A stretch of DNA of 64,000 nucleotides, from positions 5,313,404 to 5,377,403 of the forward strand of contig NZ_CP042914.1 in NCBI RefSeq assembly GCF_008065135.1, given 5' to 3'. Under the pieces are notes generated by a model. That model ran no database searches. It was not told the origin of the DNA and saw only the letters and a program-made list of their open reading frames with translations. Of this stretch, positions 45,029 through 52,738 are shown piece after piece (position 1 is the first letter of the stretch; each line of letters begins with the position of its first letter). The position numbers were made by a program, and so were the translations under genes. The DNA comes from Roseimaritima ulvae (GTDB lineage Bacteria; Planctomycetota; Planctomycetia; Pirellulales; Pirellulaceae).

Positions 45029-45100
45029 CGAAACTTGGCGACCGGAAGATTAGAACACGGATACTAGCCTAATTTTCCGGTCGTTAAATCTTCCGGTCAA
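45029..45100. repeat. Palindromic GACCGGAAGATT repeat, copy 2 (left of transposase 2)
   Basis: GCGACCGGAAGATTAGAACA, then CTAATTTTCCGGTCGTTAAA and TCTTCCGGTC. Nearly identical text is found right of the transposase at 45985-46073. Confidence 0.85.
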
Positions 45101-45128
45101 ATATCGCGCGGGCGCATCGCTACACGAG

Positions 45129-45150
45129 AAAAGGGGAAGGGGGTTTTATT
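45129..45150. repeat. AAAAGGGGAAGGGGGTTTT repeat left of transposase 2
   Basis: Inverted relative to the copy at 46089-46110 on the other side of the gene. Confidence 0.65.
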
Positions 45151-45220
45151 GCGCGGTGCGCTGTGCGATAGTATCGTTTAGAGGCGGTGGTGATTTGCGT
45201 CGAAACTGTGGGGAGCTGCG

Positions 45221-45895
45221 ATGCCGCGTACGAAACGGCCTGATGAAGCGGGGATGATCTATCATGCCGTGAACCGCGGCAATCGACGGCAAGAGATCTT
45301 CCATAAGCCCGAAGATTACCAAGCCTTCCTGCGAACGCTGCGTGAAGGGCTCGACAAGTATCCTGTCGACCTGCTGGCGTTCTGCTTAATGCCCAACCAC
45401 TGGCACCTTGTGCTGCGTCCACGCATGGACGGCAAGATGGGAACGTTCTGCGGATGGCTCGCTTCGACGCACACGCTACGGTATCACGCCCATAACCACA
45501 CTCGCGGGGATGGGCACGTTTACCAGGGCCCTTTCAAGAGCTTTCCCATTCAGGACGATGAACATTTCTTGACCGTTTGCCGTTATGTCGAACGCAATGC
45601 ACTTCGTGCCAAGCTGGTCAAACGTGCTGAGGATTGGGAGTTCGGTTCGCTGCACCGCTGGCACCATCAATGCGACCGCGACCCGGTCTTGCTCACGAAG
45701 TGGCCGATCCGGCGACCTCCCGGATGGACCAAACGGATCAATGCAGCATTGACCCAGAAAGAACTCGACGCGATCCGCACTTGCGTTTCGCGAGGCCGAC
45801 CCTATGGCAGCGAAGAGTGGGTCGAAGAGACGTGCGAGCGAACCGGTACTTGGTCAACGCTCCGTCCACGCGGACGTCCTCGTAAGAAGCCATAG
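45221..45895 (+). CDS. REP-associated tyrosine transposase (RAYT, Y1/HUH), copy 2
   Basis: 224 residues with GGGAG before the ATG. MPRTKRPDEAGMIYHAVNRG, the HUH motif in CLMPNHWHLVLRP, and the catalytic Tyr in CRYVERNALRAKL are intact; the end is RPRGRPRKKP. About half its residues match copy 1 at 41978, so these are two diverged members rather than a recent duplication. It is enclosed by two repeat families, GACCGGAAGATT palindromes outside and AAAACCCCCTTCCCC words, which are candidates for its substrate. Confidence 0.9.
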   Translation: MPRTKRPDEAGMIYHAVNRGNRRQEIFHKPEDYQAFLRTLREGLDKYPVDLLAFCLMPNHWHLVLRPRMDGKMGTFCGWLASTHTLRYHAHNHTRGDGHVYQGPFKSFPIQDDEHFLTVCRYVERNALRAKLVKRAEDWEFGSLHRWHHQCDRDPVLLTKWPIRRPPGWTKRINAALTQKELDAIRTCVSRGRPYGSEEWVEETCERTGTWSTLRPRGRPRKKP

Positions 45896-45984
45896 GCACC
45901 AGCAGTCCAGCCACCACTGAGCCCCGTCGCCCTTCCCTTTATGTTCAACGGCGGCACCGTAGCTGACCTCGCTATGTATCGCTT

Positions 45985-46073
45985 CGAAACTTGGCGACCG
46001 GGAAATTTGACGACCGGAAGATTCGAACGCGGATATTAGCCTAATTTTCCGGTCGTTAAATCTTCCGGTCAAA
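45985..46073. repeat. Palindromic GACCGGAAGATT repeat, copy 3 (right of transposase 2)
   Basis: Direct-orientation match to copy 2 (CTTGGCGACCGG, ATTAGCCTAATTTTCCGGTC, GTTAAATCTTCCGGTCAAA), with an extra GACCGGAAGATT unit in the left arm. Confidence 0.85.
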
Positions 46074-46088
46074 GACGATACATCGCAT

Positions 46089-46110
46089 TAAAAACCCCCT
46101 TCCCCTTATT
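46089..46110. repeat. AAAACCCCCTTCCCC repeat right of transposase 2
   Basis: Reverse complement of the word at 45129-45150, followed by a second partial copy (CTTCCCCTTATTTGCGG). Confidence 0.65.
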
Positions 46111-46137
46111 GCGGCTTCCCCTTATTTGCGGCGGTGG

Positions 46138-47115
46138 CTACTTGGAAATCGTCAGCCGATAGACTTTGTCGGATTCGCCTCGATCTTTGTGGTTGAAGAC
46201 GGCAATGAAAAGCGCTTCGTTGTGCGGCGTCAGGTAATACGGTACGACGCGACTGGGTAGCAGATGACTGAGGTCCTCCCAGGTGCCTGCCTTCAAGTCC
46301 TGCCATGTTTTGAAGCGGATGAACTTGTTTTCGTCGTAATCGGTGTCTCCGGCATAGGAGGGGCAAAAATACGATGTGGCGTACCAATGGCCGTTAAAAA
46401 AATCCACATCGTTTAATACCAGGCCCGTTGATTGCCAACTGCCAGCGGGCGCGTCTTTTTTCTTTTCAAAGCTGTTGTGGATTTTGATCTGTTGCTTCTC
46501 AAAGTCGGTGACTTCGACCACAACCCCAGCACTTGAGCCAATCACGTAAAGTTTGCCGTCGGACAATGTCAGTGCGCGGGAGTACTTCAGCTGCGGGGGC
46601 AGATCCAAGGCGGTGGCGGTTTTGCCTCCGTCCTTGAACCGAAACACCTGGCCGCTTTCTGGGTTGAGCGTATAGAGCCAGCCGGTGCCTTCGTCGAACA
46701 CGATGTCGTGCGGACGATGAAGCTTGATGCCTGCCAACGTGCCCATACTGTCTCGGATATCGGATCTGGCAGGGTCTGCAAAAGTGATCAGCCGGTGGTT
46801 GCCCGTGTCTGTCGCATAGAAAAGTTGGTCGACCGGATTGAATACCACAGCGTGCGCGTCTTTCAAAACGTTGATGGCTGACTGGCGAAACGGTAACTGT
46901 GAATCGGTGCGGAAAAACAGCTGATCGCCGGTGGTCACGATCTCGGTCTTACCATGAAAAACGATCTGCGTGCAGCCTGGGAACGAACCCTTTGCCGGGG
47001 CGTATTCCACAATCTGAATGCCACCAGACGTTGCAGGAGGGGCAGCCCCGGCCAGCGCTGCACCGAATACGCCAACCATGTTCGAAGCGAGCAGCAAAAA
47101 CCGGTTAACGTTCAT
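46138..47115 (-). CDS. Secreted beta-propeller protein
   Basis: 325 residues from the ATG at 47115; a TTG at 47130 would add five residues. A signal peptide (FLLLASNMVGVFGAALAGA) is followed by NHL/six-bladed propeller-type repeats: VFNPVDQLFYATDTGNHRLI, DIVFDEGTGWLYTLNPESGQ, ALTLSDGKLYVIGSSAGVVV, TPHNEALFIAVFNHKDRG. No catalytic motif was seen. It may be a periplasmic or surface binding protein. It ends just inside the repeat-rich zone right of transposase 2. Confidence 0.7.
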   Translation of the reverse strand: MNVNRFLLLASNMVGVFGAALAGAAPPATSGGIQIVEYAPAKGSFPGCTQIVFHGKTEIVTTGDQLFFRTDSQLPFRQSAINVLKDAHAVVFNPVDQLFYATDTGNHRLITFADPARSDIRDSMGTLAGIKLHRPHDIVFDEGTGWLYTLNPESGQVFRFKDGGKTATALDLPPQLKYSRALTLSDGKLYVIGSSAGVVVEVTDFEKQQIKIHNSFEKKKDAPAGSWQSTGLVLNDVDFFNGHWYATSYFCPSYAGDTDYDENKFIRFKTWQDLKAGTWEDLSHLLPSRVVPYYLTPHNEALFIAVFNHKDRGESDKVYRLTISK

Positions 47116-47153
47116 GTGATACCGAATCAAGAATAGTAAGGATCAAAATTTAC

Positions 47154-47208
47154 AAAGGGGAAGGGGGATTTTAAAGCGTGTCGCATTTAAAACCCCCTTC
47201 CCCTTATT
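47154..47208. repeat. Hairpin of two inverted AAAACCCCCTTCCCC words
   Basis: AAAGGGGAAGGGGGATTTTAA at 47154 pairs with TTAAAACCCCCTTCCCC at 47187. It lies between two leftward genes and may end transcription of neither; no T tract is adjacent on the minus strand. Confidence 0.65.
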
Positions 47209-47248
47209 GCCCTTCCGGTCCCTCACCGCGAACTACTCCGAACGCGGC

Positions 47249-49405
47249 TCAATCGACCGGGAAGCCGCGTTTTCGTAGCAGCGCTTTGGTGTCGACGTCG
47301 CGGCCGCGGAAGGCTCGGAAGCCGTCGGCTGGATCTACTGTGTCGCCCACCGACATCACGTGCCTATACAACCGCTGCACGGTCGCGGGATCGTAAAACC
47401 CGCCGGCTTCTTCAAACGCTTCGGCGGCGTCGGCCGTCAACGCGTCGGCCCACAGATAACTGTAGTAACCGGCCGAGTAACCGTCGCCGGCGAAGATGTG
47501 CGAGAAATGCGGCGTGCGGTGACGCATCACAATTTCGGAAGGCATGCCCAGTTCGGCCAAGGTCTCGCGTTCAAACTTATCGGGGTCGATGTTGCCGTCT
47601 TCCACCAAATGCAACTTCATATCGACCAATGCACTGGCCAGGTATTCCACCGTGGCAAAACCTTCGTTAAAGGTCGACGCCCGCTCGATCTTTTCCAACA
47701 GTTCGGCTGGCATCGGTTCACCCGTTTCGTAGTGCAGGGCGAAACGGTTGAGGATTTCCGGAGTCGACAACCAGTGCTCGTTCAGCTGCGAGGGGAACTC
47801 GACGTAGTCGCGGGCCACCGACGTGCCGGCTTGCGAGGGGTACTTCACGTCCGAACTCAAGCCATGCAAGGCGTGACCAAATTCATGGAACAGCGTCACC
47901 GCATCGTCCCAGGAGATCAACACGACTTCGCCCTCGGCCCCTTTGACGAAGTTGGAATTGTTGGAAACGATCGGAGCGATAGGTTGGTCGATGTTTTGTT
48001 GGATCCGATAGGCGGTCATCCACGCACCGCTGCGTTTGCCTTCCCGCGCGTAGGGATCGAGGTACCACAGCCCAATCAATTTGCCATCCGCATCGGTGAC
48101 TTCCCAAACGCGGACATCGGGGTGGAACACCGGCAGTCCCTGCACGCGTTTGAACTGCATGCCGTACAACTCGCCGGCCGCCCACATCATGCCTTCCCGC
48201 AATTTTTCCAGCTGCAGGTACGGTTTGACTTCGTTGAAGTCCAGATCGTACTTGGCCTTGCGGACCTTTTCGGCGTAGTAGCGATAGTCCCAGGGTTCGA
48301 TCTTGATCGCGTCTTTGCCCAGTTCTTCGTCGGCCACCGCCTGCATGTCGGCGACTTCTTCGGCCACCCTCGCGACGGCTTTGGGCCAAACCTTCATCAT
48401 CAGCTGCATGGCGTTTTCGGGCGTCTTGGCCATCTGCGGCTCGAGTCGCCAATGAGCGTGCGTGGCGTAGCCCAACAGTTTGGCGCGCTGTGCCCGCAGC
48501 TTGAGGATCTCGGCGATGATTTCGTTGTTATCGTGTTCGTCGCCGTTGTCGCCGCGACTGTAGTAGTTCCGCCATACCTGTTCGCGGAGCTGGCGATCGT
48601 CGGCATAAGTTAGAAATGGATCCATCGAAGAACGCGTGTTGGTGATCGCCCATTTGCCGGGCTGATTTTTCTGCTTGGCGGCGCCGGCCATGGCGGCCAC
48701 CACGCTGTCGGGCAATCCGGCCAGTTTGGATTTGTCTTCGATCCAGGTGACAAACCCGGCTTCGTCGGCCAACACGTTTTGGCTGAAGTCGGTGAACAGG
48801 CGAGCCAAACGTTTATTGATCTGCGACAATTTGGCTTTGTCGGACTGATTTAATTTAGCGCCTTGGCGAACGAATTGCTTGTAGCGATCGTCGACCAGCC
48901 GTTTCTGGGCGGTCGTCCAGTCCGACGAATCACTTTCATACACCGTGGCGATGCGAGCGAACAATTTTTCGTTCTGCGTGACGCTGTCTTCGTACTCGGA
49001 TAACTTCGGCACCACCGCTCGTTCGATATCCGGGACCGGCCCCAGGTTTAGGTTGGAGGTATAAACGCCGAACAGCGATTGCAATCGATCGAGCGCCTGG
49101 CCGGCTTGCTCCAAGGCCACGATAGTATTTTCGAAACTGGCGGGCTGGGGGTTGTCGGCGATGGCCTGCACGTCGGCCTCCGCTTGAGCGATGGCCAGAT
49201 CAAAAGCCGCGACAAAGTCTTCGGGACGCACCTGATTCCAGGGAGGCACGCCACCAAATCGACCGGTCCAGGGTTGAAGCAAAACGTGGTGTTCGTTCAC
49301 GTGATCGGATTCTTTCGGTGTTTGAGCAGACAGCGATAAGGGAAACAGCAAAACGGCGGCAAACGCCAGGCGAAAAGATCGATGCATGGTTATCCCGTAA
49401 GCCAA
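47249..49405 (-). CDS. M3-family zinc peptidase (oligopeptidase / dipeptidyl carboxypeptidase)
   Basis: 718 residues with an N-terminal signal peptide (RLAFAAVLLFPLSLSAQ). The zinc site is HEFGHALHG near residue 505, preceded by VLISWDDAVTLF, with the downstream Glu in HETGEPMPAELLEKI-type context. C-terminal GYSAGYYSYLWADALTADAA is the conserved M3 block that shapes the substrate cleft. The length fits bacterial Dcp/OpdA-type enzymes. The signal peptide places it in the periplasm, where it would degrade oligopeptides. Confidence 0.92.
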   Translation of the reverse strand: MAYGITMHRSFRLAFAAVLLFPLSLSAQTPKESDHVNEHHVLLQPWTGRFGGVPPWNQVRPEDFVAAFDLAIAQAEADVQAIADNPQPASFENTIVALEQAGQALDRLQSLFGVYTSNLNLGPVPDIERAVVPKLSEYEDSVTQNEKLFARIATVYESDSSDWTTAQKRLVDDRYKQFVRQGAKLNQSDKAKLSQINKRLARLFTDFSQNVLADEAGFVTWIEDKSKLAGLPDSVVAAMAGAAKQKNQPGKWAITNTRSSMDPFLTYADDRQLREQVWRNYYSRGDNGDEHDNNEIIAEILKLRAQRAKLLGYATHAHWRLEPQMAKTPENAMQLMMKVWPKAVARVAEEVADMQAVADEELGKDAIKIEPWDYRYYAEKVRKAKYDLDFNEVKPYLQLEKLREGMMWAAGELYGMQFKRVQGLPVFHPDVRVWEVTDADGKLIGLWYLDPYAREGKRSGAWMTAYRIQQNIDQPIAPIVSNNSNFVKGAEGEVVLISWDDAVTLFHEFGHALHGLSSDVKYPSQAGTSVARDYVEFPSQLNEHWLSTPEILNRFALHYETGEPMPAELLEKIERASTFNEGFATVEYLASALVDMKLHLVEDGNIDPDKFERETLAELGMPSEIVMRHRTPHFSHIFAGDGYSAGYYSYLWADALTADAAEAFEEAGGFYDPATVQRLYRHVMSVGDTVDPADGFRAFRGRDVDTKALLRKRGFPVD

Positions 49406-49482
49406 AGAGAGGTGAAGTCAGATAACGGATTTCAGATAACGGATTGTGGAGCAGCGCTAATTCTACCATTGGCGCATAAAAA

Positions 49483-49522
49483 AACCGACCGTGCGTTTTG
49501 CGGGTACAACGCACGGTCGGTT
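49483..49522 (-). terminator. Intrinsic terminator of the amidotransferase-like gene
   Basis: Perfect 15-bp stem AACCGACCGTGCGTT / AACGCACGGTCGGTT with a 10-base loop. On the minus strand it is followed by a run of T. It lies 180 bp after the stop at 49700. Confidence 0.85.
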
Positions 49523-49699
49523 TGTTGGTCGTCCTTACCAAGTCTCAACGACATCCTTGCCGTCGTGCTCCATCCTGGAGCTTTTAGCCCTGCGATCCAT
49601 CGCCGGGTTACTCGATCCCAATTCAGCTTCCTTGCATCACTTGAACGAAATCCATTCGTTGCTTGAGAACGAGTAAGTACAGTACCGCGTTAAGGTCGA

Positions 49700-50449
49700 C
49701 TAGGCAACCAACCGCAGTTCATTTTCGACACGTTCTCGAACCCCGTCGATAAACTCTTCGAAGATTCGAATGTCCAACGCCGAAGCGGCACCGGATTCAG
49801 GATGGAACTGAGTGCCCAAGGCAAACCAATCCATCATCTCACTCTCGATAGCTTCGATCACTCCATCGGGGCAACGAGCCGTTACGCGGAAGCCCGCTGC
49901 GACTTCATCAATCGCCATATGATGACGACTGCTGACACGAATCTCGCCGTCACCAAACACGCGTCCGACCAACGAATCGGATTCGACGTTCAAGCTGTGG
50001 CGGTGATTCAAGTCCTGAGCGTCGCGATGCGGAACCGCTTCGGGCAAGTCTTCCGGCAGATGGAAGAACAGGTTGCCGCCCTGCGTGATGTTCATCAACT
50101 GCATGCCCGTGCCGATCCCAAAGACGGGCATCCGACGTTCAGCAATCTCATTCATCAACAGGCGGTCAAACTTTTCGCGAATCGGCGCCATTTCGCGAAT
50201 ACTGGGGTGCTTCATAAATCCATCATTGCGGGGATCCAGGTCGCCGCCGCCAATGAGAATGAATCCGTGCATCGTGTCGAGCGCGGCTTGAATGGACTCT
50301 TCATCCTGAAGAGGTGGAAGGATTACAGGAATCCCTCCGGCCTTGATTACCGACTGGAAGTACCCGGCTGCGAGAAAAGAAAAGGCGGGTGTGCTGCGGG
50401 CGGTGTTCCGAAAGTCAGCATTCAGACCAATGATTGGTTTCAACGACAT
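49700..50449 (-). CDS. Class I glutamine-amidotransferase-like protein without nucleophilic Cys
   Basis: 249 residues from the ATG at 50449 (MSLKPIIGLNADFR); the frame is open further upstream but that text is not protein-like. It follows the peptidase C26 / gamma-glutamyl-GABA hydrolase pattern: GGIPVILPPLQ, GFILIGGGDLDPR, MPVFGIGTGMQLMNITQGG, RHHMAI and QFHPESG. The nucleophile elbow, usually GICRGMQ, reads GIGTGMQ, so Gly113 replaces the catalytic Cys. His and Glu of FHPES remain. The product probably binds rather than hydrolyses gamma-glutamyl compounds, or has another chemistry. An intrinsic terminator follows. Confidence 0.85.
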   Translation of the reverse strand: MSLKPIIGLNADFRNTARSTPAFSFLAAGYFQSVIKAGGIPVILPPLQDEESIQAALDTMHGFILIGGGDLDPRNDGFMKHPSIREMAPIREKFDRLLMNEIAERRMPVFGIGTGMQLMNITQGGNLFFHLPEDLPEAVPHRDAQDLNHRHSLNVESDSLVGRVFGDGEIRVSSRHHMAIDEVAAGFRVTARCPDGVIEAIESEMMDWFALGTQFHPESGAASALDIRIFEEFIDGVRERVENELRLVA

Positions 50450-50850
50450 CTGAAGTCCCTCGTCAGACAGTACGTTAGCGGAAGTAGGGGGCCGATTGCC
50501 CAAACCATGTAGCCCAGCGGTTTCCGAAATAGAAAAGGATGGCCACCGATCCGAGTGACCTTCGTGGCCGTCTCTGATCTGCGTGGAACTGTACCCCCGC
50601 GAATTTGGCTTGCAACAACAAAGGGGTATGTTGTCAAAAGTGGTCAATGCTAGCCCTGTCACTGGTGATAGCAGGCCGAAATTGGCCTTTCCTTCGCCGC
50701 CGCGACGAGCCGCTACGCTCACTGGCTTCAGGCCGCCCCCCCGCCACCCAACCAGCCCATCTCCGCCACAATGACCAGCGCGGATTGCGCCCTGGCAAAA
50801 TGGGTGGAGTTGAACCCAGTCAGCCAGCCCGCCAGTCGACGGAAAGCTGA
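50450..50850. other. Intergenic region, no gene seen
   Basis: It holds the promoter of the leftward amidotransferase-like gene, presumably, and leads into the heptanucleotide array. No frame is supported. Confidence 0.4.
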
Positions 50851-51039
50851 ATCAGGACTCAGGACTCAGGAATCAGGAATCAGGAATCAGGACTCAGGAA
50901 TCTCAAATCTCAAATCTCAAATCTCAAATCTCAAATCTCAAATCTCAAATCTCAAATCTCAAATCTCAAATCTCAAATCTCAAATCTCAAATCTCAAATC
51001 TCAAATCTCAAATCTCAAATCTCAAATCTCAAATCTCCC
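50851..51039. repeat. Heptanucleotide tandem array, 27 units
   Basis: Seven units of (A/C)TCAGGA at 50851-50899 run in phase into 20 perfect units of ATCTCAA at 50900-51039. The period is 7 bp throughout. It lies 110 bp before the ketoacyl synthase gene. Confidence 0.95.
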
Positions 51040-51150
51040 GCCGCTCTTGTCGGGGAAAACGAGGCGGCGTGCTACGAAGCCGCCGGGGCAGCGTGTACAC
51101 TGCGTGGCCGTTTAGCGGCAGTTTGTTCCTTTGCGTCGTCGGTTTGCCCC

Positions 51151-52254
51151 ATGCATTTCCAAAACGTCTGTATCGAAGCCATCGGTGCCTGTTTGCCCGA
51201 GGAGGTCTGGAGTAGTGAGCAGGTGGAAGCTCATCTAGCGCCGCTGTACCAGCGGTTGCGACTTCCCGAAGGCCGACTGGCGTTGATGAGCGGGATCCAT
51301 GAGCGTCGCGTTTGGCAACCCGGCACACTGCCCAGCGAGCCCAGTATCCGCAGCGGCTTGGCGGCGCTGTCGGCGTCGAGCATCGATGCGTCGCAGGTCG
51401 GTTGTTTGATCCACGCCAGTGTCTGTCGCGACTTCCTCGAACCGGCCACCGCCTCGCGCGTGCACCACGGCTTGGGCCTGCCCGAAGACTGCTGGGTGTA
51501 CGACGTTTCCAACGCCTGCCTGGGCTTGCTCAATGGGGTCGTGCAAATTGCCACGCTGATCGAGTCGGGGGCGATTCCCGCCGGTCTGGTCGTGGGTACG
51601 GAAAACAGCCGGCCCCTGCTGGAACAAACGATCGCGCACCTAAACGCCGACGAAACGCTCACCCGTCGCAGCGTCAAACCGGCCTTTGCCTCGTTGACGA
51701 TCGGTTCGGGCAGCTGTGCTTTCTTGCTGGCTCACCGCGATCTGTCGCCCACCGGCAGCCCGCTCGAGTTTGCGATTGCCAAAGCTCGCACGGCCTTTCA
51801 CGACCTCTGCCGCAGCGACCAAGACAGCGCCGGGGCGTCGATGACTCCGCTGATGGATACCGACTCGGAACGTTTGCTGCACGAAGGCGTGGCCACCGGG
51901 GCGGCGGCCTTCGCAACCTTCCTGGAAGACAGCGGTTGGAGTCGCCAGGACATCGATCGTTCGGTCTGTCATCAGGTGGGAGGCAAACATCGCGGCTTGA
52001 TGCTCGAAGCCATGCAGTTGCCGGTCGAGCGCGACGTGGCCACCTTCCCTTGGCTGGGCAACACCGGCTCGGTCGCGCTGCCGCTGTCGTTGGCCGCCGG
52101 CGCTTATTGGAATCAGATTCAATCCGGACAGCGCGTGGGCCTGTTCGGCATCGGCTCGGGCATCAACAGCGTCATGCTGGGCTGCCAATGGCGCTCGACT
52201 CGCGTGGCCGGCAACTTTCCCGCCAGCGAACCGCAGTACCAGGATGTCGCCTAG
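51151..52254 (+). CDS. 3-oxoacyl-ACP synthase III-like (FabH/OleA-type) thiolase-fold enzyme
   Basis: 367 residues. The catalytic triad is complete: Cys123 in SNACLGLLNG, His274 in CHQVGGKH, and Asn304 in LGNTGSVALP. GLFGIGSGINSVMLG is the C-terminal glycine-rich strand. Such enzymes join acyl groups by Claisen condensation, starting fatty acid synthesis (FabH) or making long-chain beta-ketoacids for olefins (OleA). The length and the RSVKPAFASLTIGSGSCAFL region lean to the OleA-type branch, but the oleBCD genes are not adjacent, so the role is open. The heptanucleotide array lies in its upstream region. Confidence 0.83.
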   Translation: MHFQNVCIEAIGACLPEEVWSSEQVEAHLAPLYQRLRLPEGRLALMSGIHERRVWQPGTLPSEPSIRSGLAALSASSIDASQVGCLIHASVCRDFLEPATASRVHHGLGLPEDCWVYDVSNACLGLLNGVVQIATLIESGAIPAGLVVGTENSRPLLEQTIAHLNADETLTRRSVKPAFASLTIGSGSCAFLLAHRDLSPTGSPLEFAIAKARTAFHDLCRSDQDSAGASMTPLMDTDSERLLHEGVATGAAAFATFLEDSGWSRQDIDRSVCHQVGGKHRGLMLEAMQLPVERDVATFPWLGNTGSVALPLSLAAGAYWNQIQSGQRVGLFGIGSGINSVMLGCQWRSTRVAGNFPASEPQYQDVA

Positions 52255-52425
52255 CCCCCCCCTGTGGAGCTGCACGATTTCCGTTTCCCGAAACCATTTC
52301 GAAGGTTCGGCAAATCAAGATTCCTTTTGGGGGGCGTTTGATCTACAATAGAGCTACCCACTGAGTGGGTTCATCGGCCGCGTTGTCGATGAAATCCCCC
52401 TATCTGCGATGCGAAGGGACAAGCA

Positions 52426-52659
52426 ATGTCGACCGACTGGTTCTTTTTGAAAAAGGGTTGGCTTGGCAAAGCAAAAGCTGTTGGGCCGTTAAACGAGCCG
52501 GACTTATTGCTGCGGATCGACCGGGGCGAAATCGCGCCGGAAACGTTGGTGCAGAGCGAGAGCAAAACGCGCGGACGTTGGATCCCCATGAATCGCGTCG
52601 GCCCGGCCTTCAAACACTGGCGAAAATTGCATCCCGAAGCGAAAGCTCCATCGCAGTAG
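52426..52659 (+). CDS. Small GYF_2-like domain protein
   Basis: 77 residues. WFFLKKGWLGKAKAVGPLNE, then PDLLLRIDRGEIAPETLVQS and TRGRWIPMNRV, is the GYF_2 pattern (aromatic start, GP-x(4)-L, TLV, W). These domains bind proline-rich peptides and are common as modules in planctomycetes; here one stands alone. The downstream palindrome at 52678 separates it from the convergent glycosyltransferase gene. Confidence 0.75.
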   Translation: MSTDWFFLKKGWLGKAKAVGPLNEPDLLLRIDRGEIAPETLVQSESKTRGRWIPMNRVGPAFKHWRKLHPEAKAPSQ

Positions 52660-52677
52660 TGCTCGCCATCGTACAAA

Positions 52678-52738
52678 CCTCGTAGCCGAAGTCGCCAGAC
52701 TTTGGACGGTCCAAACTCTGGCGAGTTCGGCTACGAGG
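52678..52738. repeat. Long GTAGCCGAA palindrome between convergent genes
   Basis: Arms CCTCGTAGCCGAAGTCGCCA-GACTTTGGAC and the near-perfect reverse complement GTCCAAACTCTGGCGAGTTC-GGCTACGAGG form a stem of about 28 bp. It overlaps the 3' end of the glycosyltransferase frame and may act as a transcription stop for both genes. Words shared with 2252-2305 and 4441-4493. Confidence 0.8.

Noticed and set aside
47360-48613. 417-residue plus-strand frame opposite the M3 peptidase
   Set aside because: Antisense shadow of a coding sequence with a clear zinc motif.
50851-51039. CRISPR array
   Set aside because: The repeat unit is 7 bp with no spacers, and there are no cas genes in the window.
50771-51115. 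Plus-strand frame with repeating NLKSQIS heptapeptide
   Set aside because: It is only the translation of the 7-bp tandem array; no ribosome site or flanking protein-like sequence.
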